From Molanna angustata (taxonomy: Eukaryota > Arthropoda > Insecta > Trichoptera > Molannidae): a stretch of 64,000 nt of DNA. The position numbers and the translations under genes are program-made. The notes beneath the pieces are model-generated. The model was not told the origin of the DNA. It worked only from the letters and a program-made list of their open reading frames with translations, and did no database searches. The stretch covers positions 6,708,751 through 6,772,750 of the forward strand of contig OY754990.1 in the NCBI GenBank assembly GCA_963576475.1, read 5' to 3'. Below, in pieces: positions 22,575-33,147 of the stretch (the stretch's first letter is position 1; every line of letters starts with the position of its first letter).

Positions 22575-23052
22575 TTTGGTCCTTTCGAGTCGAATATTGC
22601 CCAGCAATATTGAACATATTTATTACAATATAAATGCTTGGAAATTCGTAGAATTTTTACGTAATTTTTGGTGAATTTTTTAATGAATTTTTGAGTTGGT
22701 CAATTAAGTACCTATATTAAATATCGGACGCATATGGTCCTTTTGAGTCGAATATTGCCCAGCAATATTGAACATATTTACTACAATATAAATGCTTGGA
22801 AATTCGTAGAATTTTTACGTAATTTTTGGTGAATTTTTTAATGAATTTTTGAGTTGGTCAATTAAGTACCTATATTAAATATCGGACGCATATGGCCCTT
22901 TCGAGTCGAATATTGCCCAGCAATATTGAACATATTTATAATAATATAACTGCTTGGAAGTTCGTAGAATTTTACGTAATTTTTGGTGAATTTTTTAATG
23001 AATTTTTGAGTTGGTCAATTAAGTACCTAAATTGAATATCATACTTTACGAT
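22575..23052 (+). repeat. 158-bp tandem repeat containing the primer-binding region (3 units)
   Basis: TGGTCCTTTCGAGTCGAATA at 22577 is repeated as TGGTCCTTTTGAGTCGAATA at 22735 and TGGCCCTTTCGAGTCGAATA at 22893, each followed by the same AT-rich block ending near TATTAAATATCGGACGCATA. The spacing is 158 bp. Further partial units occur to about 23200. Confidence 0.9.
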
Positions 23053-23939
23053 AAATATTATATTTATCATATAATATATAACTTGTGAATTTACGTAATT
23101 TTTGGTGAATTTTTAAGGAATTGTTGAGTTGGTCAATTAAGTACCTAAATTAAATATCGTATTTAACGATAAATATTATATTTATCATATACATAACTTG
23201 TTAATTTACGTAATTTTGTAAAATTTTAATAAGTTTAAATAGTTTGATCTTATAAATAATCACATAAACGTATTGCGCATATCATATCATTTATTTAAAT
23301 ATACCCACTAAAAATATTGTAGATATTGCTACGTAATATTTGGTATATTTCGAATTGAATTTTTGGATTTATGTTCAGTCAATTTATGTCCAATCAATCA
23401 GAACATAATATAAGTTATGTAGGTAATCAGAACATAATATACATAAGTTAATTGTTAGATTTAGTTATTTTTACCCGATCAAGTTAGCTGTTAGTTGAAT
23501 GGGTACCTGCCTATACAATTATACATTCATTATTCGCTTTGTACAGTGAGTACATGTCTGTGTGTAAGAAATATCACAAATCTATAGTGATATTGCGTAT
23601 AACTACGTAGGTACCTATGTAATATTTGATATAATATATTATATTCCTGCGTACGACAGTGCATTGACGTACAACAGTGCGTTCGTATATAACATTGCGA
23701 TATATATATGTACATTAAGTACATGAGTACTTTAGTATTGGGAATAATCCAGTGCGGTCCGTATTTATATACGTATTCAAATAAACAATTTAATAAAACA
23801 TAATAAATTGTTAGTGGGTACGAGTCATTATGTACCTACAGAATTCGAAGAAATAATTTAAAAACAATAAAATAAAATAATTATTTCACAATACCTAATT
23901 AAATAATACGAAGCGTATTTACATACCTACCTAAACCAG

Positions 23940-24785
23940 TTAACTGGGACAAATTATATACTTTTATATACCTAAATACAGGCGGTTAATTGAATATTAA
24001 CTGTGACAAATTATATACTTTTATATACCTAAATACAGGCGGTTAATTGAATATTAACTGTGACAAATTATATACTTTTATATACCTAAATACAGGCGGT
24101 TAATTGAATATTAACTGTGACAAATTATATACTTTTATACCTATACCTAAATACACAGTCGATTGATTAAATTTTAAATGGTACAAATTAAATATTTACA
24201 TAAATACCTAAATATACAGTCGATTGATTAAAATTTAACTGGTACAAATTATATATTTAACTACAAAAATACCTAAATATACAGTCAATTGATTGAAATT
24301 TAACTGGTACAAATTAAATATTTACATAAATACCTAAATATACAGTCAATTGATTAAATTTTAACTGGTACAAATTAAATATTTACATAAATACAAATAA
24401 TACCTAGATACTTTATACCTAAATTAAATATTTACATAAATACAAATAATACCTAGATACTTTATACCTAAATTAAATATTTACATAAATACAAATAATA
24501 CCTAGATACTTTATACCTAAATTAAATATTTACATAAATACAAACAATACCTAGATACTTTATACCTAAATTAAATATTTACATAAATACAAATAATACC
24601 TAGATACTTTATACCTAAATTAAATATTTACATAAATACAAACAATACCTAGATACTTTATACCTAAATTAAATATTTACATAAATACAAACAATACCTA
24701 GATACTTTATACCTAAATTAAATATTTACATAAATACAAACAATACCTAGATACTTTATACCTAAATTAAATATTTACTTAAATA
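23940..24785 (+). repeat. BEL leader tandem repeats (57-bp and 49-bp families)
   Basis: About four 57-bp units with ACAAATTATATACTTTTATA and AATACAGGCGG (23950-24130), followed by diverged units with ACAGTCGATTGATTAAA to 24370, then eight units of 49 bp with ACCTAGATACTTTATACC (24375-24780). All lie between the primer site and gag. Confidence 0.92.
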
Positions 24786-24850
24786 CCTAATATCTATATA
24801 GGTATTTTTTGTATACCTAAACACAAATAATACCTAAATACTTTCTCAAT

Positions 24851-25709
24851 ATGCCTAACACTACCAGATCTTCGTCAAGTGGAGAACCGGACAGAACATT
24901 CATTCTTTTAACAGCAAAAAAGGAACGCCTTTTTACGCGGATGAACGATCTTTACCGTATGATGAATAACATTTCTAGCTTCGAGTCGAGGAGTCTAGAA
25001 AGGTTTCTGGCGCAATCAGAAATGCTGGACGACATGCGTAGTCAATTTGAAGGTATAATATATGACATCAATGATCATCAACTCAAATCGAATCCAGAAT
25101 TCGTTCCAGATCTCCAACCTTTAGACGCATTTGACGACATGTTTCTGGAAGTTAAACACGCACGTAATAAAATCGTGCAAGCACCTCGACCAGACACCTA
25201 TTCGCGCAATACAAACAATGAAAAACGCGTCATTAATCTGCCCGCAATAGAGCTGGCTAGTTTCGACGGTAAGACCGAAAACTGGAATAAATTCTATGAG
25301 ACCTTTAAAGCAAATGTTCACAAGAATGAACAACTTACGGATTCGCAGAGAGTTCAATATTTAATGGGCAAACTTACCCATGGAGCTCTGAGGATTACCG
25401 CGGGCATTGTGCCCTCCGGCGAATCTTATAAAATAATCTGGAATAACTTAGTTAAAAAATATCAAGATAAACGTGCATTAGCCACGCATTACCTAAATAA
25501 TATTCTCGATGCAAAAAATTGCACAAATACGTCCGCAAGCCTTGATCAATTTATTGAGAATTATTCTGCATCCGTCGCAGCTTTGAAACAATTAAAAATC
25601 GACGACATTATTGATTTTGTGTTATTACACGTCGCATTGAGGAAAATTGATACTCAAATTATTCAAACTTTTGAACTGTCATTTCGCGATAAAGAAATTC
25701 CTTCGTATG
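24851..25709 (+). CDS. BEL gag, N-terminal part (interrupted by SINE)
   Basis: Starts with an ATG at 24851 and encodes about 286 residues of a BEL/Pao gag: an N-terminal helical region with many Met and Arg, then the conserved LPAIELASFDGKTENWNKFYETF and the hydrophobic capsid-like segment (VQYLMGKLTHGALR, IIWNNLVKKYQDKR). It forms the particle shell in the family. The frame is open until the SINE at 25710, where EIPSY would continue directly to DDFVSF on the other side. Confidence 0.9.
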
Positions 25710-25844
25710 TCGCGAGTTCGAATCCTGCCTCGACCGATTTCGTTCACCTATAGCACAAGCATTCATGCTTATTTTAGGGAACGTAGGAAGATGTATATGT
25801 ACTTGTTTAACAAGGACATATTCATTTTTTTTTTTTTTAAAAAA
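25710..25844 (+). mobile_element. tRNA-derived SINE, copy 3, 5' truncated, in BEL gag
   Basis: Starts at TCGCGAGTTCGAATCC, so box A is gone, followed by the family body and poly-T/A tail. A 5-bp GTATG duplication flanks it (25705-25709, 25845-25849). Removing it plus one GTATG rejoins gag in frame, so it post-dates the BEL insertion or its parent. Confidence 0.93.
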
Positions 25845-28380
25845 GTATGATGATTTTGTTTCATTCATACATGACCAAGTGAAAATATTAGAACGTTCTA
25901 ATGGCAATAGCGTGGCAAATAAGCCACATGCCCCCAAATCACCTCGGTCGACTTATAAATCTTTCGTCGCCAGTGACCAGAAAATACTGAATACTAATTC
26001 AGAGAAAATTTGTATTTTTTGTAACGCCACTCAACATCAAGTTAACAATTGCCACAAATTTAAAGGCCTGAAGTCGTCACAGGCTCGATTCGAATTTATA
26101 AAATCGAAACGTGGGTGCGTGAATTGTCTTAGTGGTATGCATACGGTAGCAAACTGCAAATCGTCGTTCGCTTGTAAGTTATGCAAGAAAAGACATCATA
26201 CGACTTTGCATTTTAACGGAGAAGATAATGTCAGACCGCTACCTACTTCAACGCCATCTCACACTGACGTAGTGTGCAATTGCAATGCGCAGCATACTTC
26301 GAGCGGAAACGCTTCAATGTCCCTATGTGCCGAGGTGAAACCAAGCTCAGCGATTTTGTTGGCAACCGCGCAGGTTTATGCGAAACAGAATAATGGAAAT
26401 AAAAAAAAAATAATACGATGCCTCATTGACAATGGCTCACAAAATAATTTGATCACTGTCGATTGTTGTAAGGCACTGAATCTTACGATAATCCCTTTGA
26501 GTAACTCTATCGTCAAAGGGATAGGTTCAGCATCTCGTCCTATTATAGGATATGTGTATATAGACATTGAGTCACGCTTATACTCCTGTAAGAAATACAA
26601 GATACATGCGCTTGTCGTAGACTGCATCACAGATCAGTTGCCTACTCATTATATAGCCAAGGGTGATATGGGCTACTTAGAGGGATTACCCCTCGCTGAT
26701 TTGACGTGGAATATTCCTGGAAATATAGATGTCGTTTTAGGCGCACAACTCTTCCCATATATTTATTTAGAAAACAAGGTAGAATCAGGAAGTAGGGCAC
26801 CTCCCGCTTTATTAACCGCGTTTGGCTATGTCCTAATGGGTGATTACGATAATAATGTTTCCGATACGAGTACTTCGTTCTCAGCACTTGCAATTAATGA
26901 TTTAGTGCAAAAGTTTCCGCAGTTAGATAAAATACTTAACATACAAAATTTGAGCCCAGAGGAGACAGAGTGTGAAGATCTCTTTACTGCATCTTCTGTC
27001 ACTCACGCTGACGAAGATAGATATTCTGCTGCTTTGCCTCTCTGTAAATACTCGAATAATCTAGTTAATTCTCGTACTGCCACCCAAAGCCGTTCTATGG
27101 TTTTGGAGCGAAGATTTAAACAACCATCTAATTTACAAGAGAGTTTTAATTTTAGTGCTAAAATACATTCAAGGTTGTTATTAAATGACGTCCTTCATAT
27201 TGATCCTAATTTGCAGGCCAATTTATTTTTACGTTTTCTTGAATTTCGTCTTTTTCCCGTCACTAAGACAGTGGATATAAAACAAATGTGTTTAGAGACT
27301 GAAAATTCTAGTAAGCATCGTAAATACTTGAGGATGTTTCGATTTGTAAACAATGATCTCACATGGACCTTTAAATTTAATCTGGTCCACTTCATAATTA
27401 ATACTAGTTCATTCTTGGCGATAAAGATTTTACGCCAATTGGCTCATTATATGAGACCACATTCCCCAGATGTTGCCAATATGGCAGAGTCCAAACTGTA
27501 TATGGGCGACCTGGTCTATTATATTAAAGATGAATCCAGAGTCGTACGCTCTTTCAGAGAACTAAACTCACTATTCATGACCCGCACGTTTGATTTGATA
27601 AAATTGCCTAATAATTCTCAAGTTGTACTCAAAACCCCTTCAGACACTCATTTAAGCGTAGTGAATTTATCTGCTTATTCTGACAATGCCTCTAAGATTT
27701 TGGGTCCATTATGGGAACCAGTTGACGACAGCTTCTCCTTTATAACATCTTATATTTGGGAGAAGTGTATAAAGCAGAATATACTCTCTATAGTCGCCCG
27801 CTTATTTGATGTCCTCGGTTTGGTCACCCACATTATTCTATACGCTAAATTTCTCATTAAGAAGAATCTTTATAACATTCATTGGGATGATACGCCTTCT
27901 GAGAGTTTTATTAAAAAATTCTCGGTCCTCACACGCATTGGAGGCAGACTTTCCAATTCGGACTTGCTATTTGAGGCGAAACATCCACTTCTACTTCCCA
28001 AACATGACTATGTAGTGGATCTTCTTATTGATCACTTGCATGTTAGGAATTGTAACACTGGCCCAGGACTTCTTGTTTCCATATTGCGACAACGGTATTG
28101 GATATTAGATGCCAGAACCGTCGTTAGGAGAAGAGTTCGGAAATGCAATTGGTGCTTCCGGCTAAATCCTTCGCACCCTACGCCTCCTGATCGCCCTGTT
28201 GAGGTCGGGACTGTTGTGTTGGTGGGACAGGAGGACTCGCCTCCGTTAAGTTGGCCGTTGGGCGTAATCACCGAAATTCACCCGGGGTCAGACGGAATTG
28301 TGCGAGTCGCGACCGTCAAAAATAGATTTGGACATTTTAAGCGTCCGGTAATCAAATTATATCCGATCCCGACGCAATAA
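25845..28380 (+). pseudogene. BEL gag-pol with in-frame internal deletions
   Basis: One open frame from the SINE to the stop at 28380. Order: end of gag with CCHC-type knuckles (CIFCNATQHQVNNC, CVNCLSGMHTVANC, CKLCKKRHHTTLH); aspartic protease of the DUF1758 type with CLIDNGSQ; N-terminal RT region (CEDLF...RFKQPSNLQES); a partial RT with LFPVTKTVDIKQM; then a jump to YMGDLVYY, where the family has YVDD, so one catalytic Asp is lost; connection region (ILSIVARLFDVLG); H2C2 integrase zinc region (HLHVRNCNTGPGLL, CNWCFRLNP); and the C-terminal integrase tail (PLSWPLGVITEIHPG). RT core parts, RNase H and the integrase catalytic core are missing. The protein cannot be an active polymerase or integrase. 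Confidence 0.9.
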
Positions 28381-28572
28381 TTAATATATCTTTAAATATT
28401 TATATAACTTAAGATTAACTTTATACTTTATGTGATAAGTTATAATTTTGTTAACGTAGACATAAGATTTTTTCATACTCTCCTAAAGCGAAAGTTACTC
28501 GCGTTTATTCTATTTTATCTTTATTTCTTTATTTTTCGTTGAAAATTCTCCGAATTTCCAAGGCGGGGAGTA
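28381..28572 (+). other. BEL 3' untranslated region with polypurine tract
   Basis: AT-rich 190 bp after the stop, ending in CCAAGGCGGGGAGTA directly before the 3' LTR. The G-rich end is the expected plus-strand primer. Confidence 0.85.
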
Positions 28573-29217
28573 TGGTTGAGCAATATACTCATTTACAAAA
28601 ATTATTGCGTAATTTGTTGGAATTATCTATTTTTAACAGGTCAACTGTAAGACCGGTCTGCCATCTGTGAATTGGATAGTCACTTATTTGTTATGCTTTC
28701 TCGACGTCTGAGCAACACAGGTGGGCGGATATGGTTTGAGCCATCGATATGGACAAAACTACAGTTTTTGACCAGTTGTCGCACGTCAGCGGTTCTGTGT
28801 ATTGACACATTTCGTCCTAGACCAAGTTATGTCTTTCTAAATAGCCAGAATTTTTCTTGTGCATTTATTAATTACGCCGCTTGAAGCTATCAGGCAATAA
28901 TCTAATTTGCTATACACCTTTAAATTAATATTTCATAACATATCGTATTGTCAAAATATTCGGGAGGAATTGTTGTGTGACCGCATGGTGAAGTGCGTTC
29001 AGACTTGCTAAGTGGACGAACCATCATCTCCACAAGACCACCAGAGACCGGAGATACGAAATCTGTGCCTGCGAAGATTGGAGAATCGTCACAGGTAAGT
29101 GGCTGTCTCATATTCGCAGATGGATTTACAGGCTTTCTTTGGTTGACTTGTTGACACATAATATACATAATTCCAACCCCAACAAACTGAGCGAGAAGTT
29201 ACGCCCCCGCTTATTCA
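28573..29217 (+). repeat. BEL 3' LTR (645 bp, shortened)
   Basis: Matches the 5' LTR with few differences but lacks its 540-bp GC-rich block. Followed by AGTAT and gypsy sequence. Confidence 0.93.
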
Positions 29218-30755
29218 AGTATTTTTATGAATATCCTTATTAACTATAGTAATTAGTGGTTTGTGATCAGTATTAATTGTTACTTTATGGCCATAAATAT
29301 ATTGATGAAATTTGTTTACACTAAAAACAATCGCTAGCATTTCTTTTTCCACCATGGAATAATTCTGCTCTGCAGATGTTAAGCTTCTTGAAGCAAATGC
29401 ATTCGGTTGATTTTCCTGCATTAAACAACAACCTAATCCGTTTTTACTTGAATCGCATTGAATTACTATTTCCTTATTAATATCAAAAATCTTTAATGTC
29501 GGAGCTGATACAAGTTTACATTTTAAATTTTTAAAGGCAGTTTGTTGGTCTATGTTCCATTGCCATTGACAACCCTTCTTTAACAATTTTCTTAAATTTG
29601 TTGTTTCTCCAGAGAGAGATGGAATGAATTTATTTAAAAAATTTACCATTCCGAGGAATCTTTGCAATTGTTTAACATTTTTAGGCTCATTAATTGCATT
29701 AATTGCCTTAATTTTGTTTGGATCAGGTTTGACACCGTCCTCTGTAAAAATCATACCAAAAAATTTTACTTCGTTTTGTTTGTATTGAAGTTTGTCGGCA
29801 TTAAATTTAACATTATTTATTTTAGCTCTTTCCATAACCTTGTTAATAATTTGATCATGTTCTTCATCATTATTTGCTGCAATTATTATGTCATCAAAGT
29901 ACACTGACACTCCGTCAATGTCTCCAAATATTCTGGTATTTTCTCTTTGGAAAATTTCAGGGATGCTAGAAAGACCAAAAGGTGCACAGTTGAACTTATA
30001 TCTTCCAAAGGGGGTGTTAAATGTACAAAGATATGAAGACTCTTCATCCAATTCTATCTGATGGAATCCATCTGTCATATCAATTACTGTGAAAATTTTC
30101 TTTCCTGTTAAGTTTGTCATTAATTCTTCTTGTGTTGGAATCATATAGTGCTCTCGTTTTATAAATTTATTGAGTGGTATTGGATTAATACAAATTCTCA
30201 AGGATTTATTAGGTTTTTCAATTATTACTATGTCATGAACCCAATCTGTAGGAATATTCACCTTGGATATTATACCATTAGATTCTAATTGATTAAGTTT
30301 TTCCTTCAATCTACTATTTAGTACCAAGGGTACTCTACGAACAGGTTTAACTACAGGAACAAAGTTTTCTCTTAACTGAATTTTGTATTTAAATGGCAAT
30401 TTTCCCAATCCAGTAAAAATATCTACATTTGTATTTATGAATTTTCGTTGTTCATTATTAATATTTTTCTCTTTTAATTGAACTCTTTTAATTAAATTTA
30501 ATGTAATACAAGTATTTAACCCTAAAATGGGGCACGAGGTCACGTCAGCCACAACAAATTCTATTTCATGATTACTTGAATCTATTTCATTAAAACAGTT
30601 TAGCTTTACATACCCTTTTGTTATTATTTTATGACCGCCATACGATACGACCGTTATGTTTTTCTTTGAACTAATTAGATTAGTACTTAATTTTAACTTT
30701 TTATAAATATACAATGGTAAAACATTAATATCTGCGCCTGTGTCAATTTTAAAAT
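29218..30755 (-). pseudogene. Gypsy protease, reverse transcriptase and RNase H (cut by BEL)
   Basis: On the minus strand: protease DTGADINVLP at about 30735-30749, then RT with WVHDIVIIEKPNKSLRIC, FTVIDMTDGFHQIELD (motif A), FNCAPFGLSSIPEIFQ (motif B), VSVYFDDIIIAA (motif C) and the FLGMVNFLNKFIP thumb. RNase H follows with IVIQCDSSKNGLGCCLMQ, FASRSLTSAEQNYSMVEKEML and NTDHKPLITIVNK. The frame is open for about 500 codons and is broken only by the BEL insertion after DIHKNT. Catalytic Asp residues are present. The family resembles K02A2.6/Mag-type gypsy elements. Confidence 0.92.
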
Positions 30756-30869
30756 TTATACATACATTATTTAAACAAAGTTTACATACCCAAGACCTTT
30801 TTAATTCATTAAGATTATTTACAGTCTATTTGCAAGAAATTAACCTCATCATCCTCATTCTCCATCTCC

Positions 30870-31631
30870 ATTTTATTCACATTTTTCTTATTAAGACATC
30901 CGTAACTGAAGTGGTTTAATTTTTTGCAAATGTTACATTTTTTTCCATAAGCAGGACACTTCCTATAACAGTGCATTGTACCGCATTTTTTACATTTAAA
31001 TTTTCTTCCTTGTTTGACTTCTTGGGTTTTTTAAATATTTGTTTGTTGCATAAACTTCGTTTTGTTCTTGTTTTACGAGCTTGTCTGTACTACATTCTGA
31101 TTCTTCTTGGATAAATAGTCGTTCTTCCATCATCTCCAGGGTATCATTTGGATTTTTTAATAGCTGTGTAATCATATTTTTATCGGAAATACCCATAACA
31201 ATTTTATCCTTAACAATCCTTTCTTCGTAGCTGCAACTGCATTTGCTGCATTGAAATTCACACATTTTTACTTGCTACTTTATTTCCGTAACAAAATCTT
31301 TATACGTTTGTCCCTGTTTTTTCACAATATTATTTAATTTGAATGTTTCTAATGAAACATTTGCCTTGGGACGGCAATATTTTTCAAACGCGTCCAGCAC
31401 GTGTTCTAAATTGTCTTTGAACTTTGTTTCTAGGTTATTGTATATGTCCAATCCTTTATCATCTACTGCATTTAATAATATTGCAATTTTTAACTCCTCT
31501 TCGTTTAATTTTTCTTTACCAGACGCCTTCATATATATATAAAATCTTTGTTTCCAAAGCGGCCATTTTTCTGCCCGGTCATCTGAGCCGAATTGGAATG
31601 TTTTTATATTTATCTGCTCCATTAAGTTCAT
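30870..31631 (-). pseudogene. Gypsy gag, frameshifted
   Basis: Two open pieces (31631-31275 and 31265-30996) plus a short zinc-knuckle stretch at about 31010-30880. The first has the capsid start FGSDDRAEKWPLWKQRFYIYM and ILLNAVDDKGLDIYN; the second FQCSKCSCSYEERIVKDKIVMG; the knuckles read CKKCGTMHCYRKCP and CNICKKLNHFSYGC. Together they make a standard gag of the Mag/K02A2.6 type, with at least two frameshifts. The ATG lies about 30 bp from the solo LTR inserted upstream. Confidence 0.87.
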
Positions 31632-31658
31632 AATTATGACACCGTATAATAATTAATA

Positions 31659-32894
31659 TTATTGATACCCTGCTCCCAAGATGCTTGGAGGTCGAGCTCA
31701 CCTTTCTTTCAACGTCTGTTATGGAATTTGATATTCCACACATAGTCGCTGAACGAGATTGAAAAAATACTAAACAAAAATTGAAGCCGTGGTCTGACGA
31801 TACACAGATGTCAAGTGTCAGCGCACAAACGTCAGACGGCACGGTCATGTCACAAGATAAAATGATAAAATTTGAAATAAAATAAATAATTAAAATTGGT
31901 AATTAATTAGGACGTCACAAATCAAAATTAAATAGAGTCAATATTGGACGTCACACGTTAAAATGGATTCAATAAAATAAATAACTTAAAATCACACAGC
32001 CGAAATATTGTCACATAAAATAAAAGAATGTCACAAGTATTGTTTTGGGGCACACATAATTTTCTCTTCTCGGCCATGGGCGTGCTGATGCACCACCAAT
32101 ACCGGAATGGATCGTCGTCGATGGGCGAAGGGGCAAGGCTATCGGCGACAGCAACCTCGGGTCCCAGACACCGGCAGATGCCGGTGTGACTGGCGGGAGC
32201 GACAGCGGCGGCGCGAGTCTCAAGGAGACGCAGGCCGTCGCTCCAGGGTCCAGCGCGACCCAACAGCGTTTGGAACACTTTCCAAACTCAGCACCCGCTT
32301 CGGTCCAGGAAAGCGGCTCTCTCGCCGAATGGTGGTGCGCCGATCCATCTCGGCACTCCAGGTGTCACATCCATGGCTGCCGGTGTGGAGCGAGCCTAAC
32401 CGACACCCTCTGGTGCGGTTTGCAGCTGCTCTGGCCACAGTGAGCGCGGTCCGTGCGGACACGACGCGTGTCTAATTTCGACTGTCAAAAATTTTCATCT
32501 GTCACTCGTATTGTCACATTTCAGGTTATGTCTTATTGTCATTATTAATTAATTAATTATTAATTATTAATTCATTTTGAAAATATATGTTCTATTAAAA
32601 AACTGGGGACACGGAAGGAGCCTCCACGTAGATTGAGTTTCGGTTAACTTCGGAAAGCAATCGGGCGTCCCTGGAAACGGCAGAATGCCGGCCAATCCTT
32701 CCACCACCGGAGCACCAACCAATATGATGGTGTTCCGGACACGGAAAGAAGAATTAAAAAACTGTATGTAACCTTAAGAAATAAATAAATAAATTGTCAA
32801 AAATTGTTTTCTTACACAAATGTTTGTTTGTGGTCTGATTTAGCGCCGATTTCAAAATAGAAAATAACGCGAACAGGAGAGGTCGCGTCATTAT
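31659..32894. mobile_element. Solo LTR, copy 1, in the gypsy leader, with TTAT duplication
   Basis: 31663-32890 begins TGATACCC and ends GTCGCGTCA, flanked by TTAT at 31659-31662 and 32891-32894. It matches, in reverse orientation, the repeat at 40345-41342. AT-rich ends surround a GC-rich centre (about 32090-32470). ORFs in the GC-rich centre of different copies are not conserved in a coding way. It carries an extra segment at about 32603-32762. Confidence 0.82.
32592..32764. mobile_element. Unidentified ~150-bp insertion flanked by 12-bp repeats
   Basis: ATTAAAAAACTG occurs at about 32597 and 32753 and flanks GC-rich sequence absent from the other LTR copies. The insert begins GGGACACGGAAGGAG and ends near CCGGACACGGAAAGAAG, and contains hairpins GGCAGAATGCCGGCC and GGAGCACCAACCAA/TGATGGTGTTCC. 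I do not recognise it; a small SINE-like or structured-RNA-derived insertion is possible. Confidence 0.55.
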
Positions 32895-32931
32895 CACTTT
32901 TTTTTCCTTTTTTATATATTTAACACTGTTA

Positions 32932-32946
32932 ACACACCTGACACCA
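32932..32946 (-). other. Gypsy primer-binding site
   Basis: Minus-strand TGGTGTCAGGTGTG immediately follows the LTR end (AAATCA). It begins with TGG, complementary to the tRNA CCA end. The cognate tRNA is not determined. Confidence 0.65.
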
Positions 32947-33147
32947 TGATTTAAATATTATAATAAATTAAAACACATTGTGTGACAGTCAGTTTAGGTT
33001 GAAAAGTGACCTTCCTCTTTATTATTTTAAAACCATAGCAGCAAAAAACATTATAAAAATTATAGAAATAAAACAATGATAAATGTTCCACATTTAAATA
33101 TTTTAACACATCGAATCCAACAATAATAATTTTCCATAGATTACACA
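32947..33147 (-). repeat. Gypsy 5' LTR
   Basis: 201 bp, almost identical to 19533-19733 (GTGACC versus GTAACC near 33008). It abuts I-clade RNase H sequence at 33148. Confidence 0.92.

Larger units (their letters stand above)
21391..29217 (+). mobile_element. BEL/Pao LTR retrotransposon, internally deleted, inside the gypsy element
   Basis: LTRs at 21391-22574 and 28573-29217 both begin TGGTTGAGCAATATA and end in CGCTTAT(T)CA. The internal part starts with a BEL-type primer site TTTGGTCCTTTCGAGTC and ends with a polypurine stretch AAGGCGGGGAGTA. A 5-bp AGTAT duplication flanks it. The leader is 2.3 kb of tandem repeats. The coding part holds gag, protease, parts of RT, and the ends of integrase, but the RNase H and integrase cores are missing. 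Confidence 0.93.
19533..33147 (-). mobile_element. Ty3/gypsy LTR retrotransposon with nested insertions
   Basis: Bounded by two 201-bp LTRs (19533-19733 and 32947-33147) that differ at one visible position. After the upstream LTR the minus strand has TGGTGTCAGGTGTG (primer-binding site), and before the downstream LTR AAAGGAAGGGGTGT (polypurine tract). Gag, protease, RT/RNase H and integrase occur in that order. A BEL element splits RNase H, and a solo LTR sits in the short leader. A clean target duplication is not seen (GTAAAC on the left versus GTAAC on the right). Several frameshifts make it inactive. Confidence 0.88.

Noticed and set aside
22144..22617. Overlapping ORFs of 86-157 codons in the GC-rich BEL LTR block
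   Set aside because: Open on both strands because of GC content; no domain; lies in an LTR.
32107..32475. Ser/Arg-rich ORFs of about 120-148 codons in the solo LTRs
   Set aside because: Frames are not conserved between the three LTR copies and the sequence is terminal-repeat-like.
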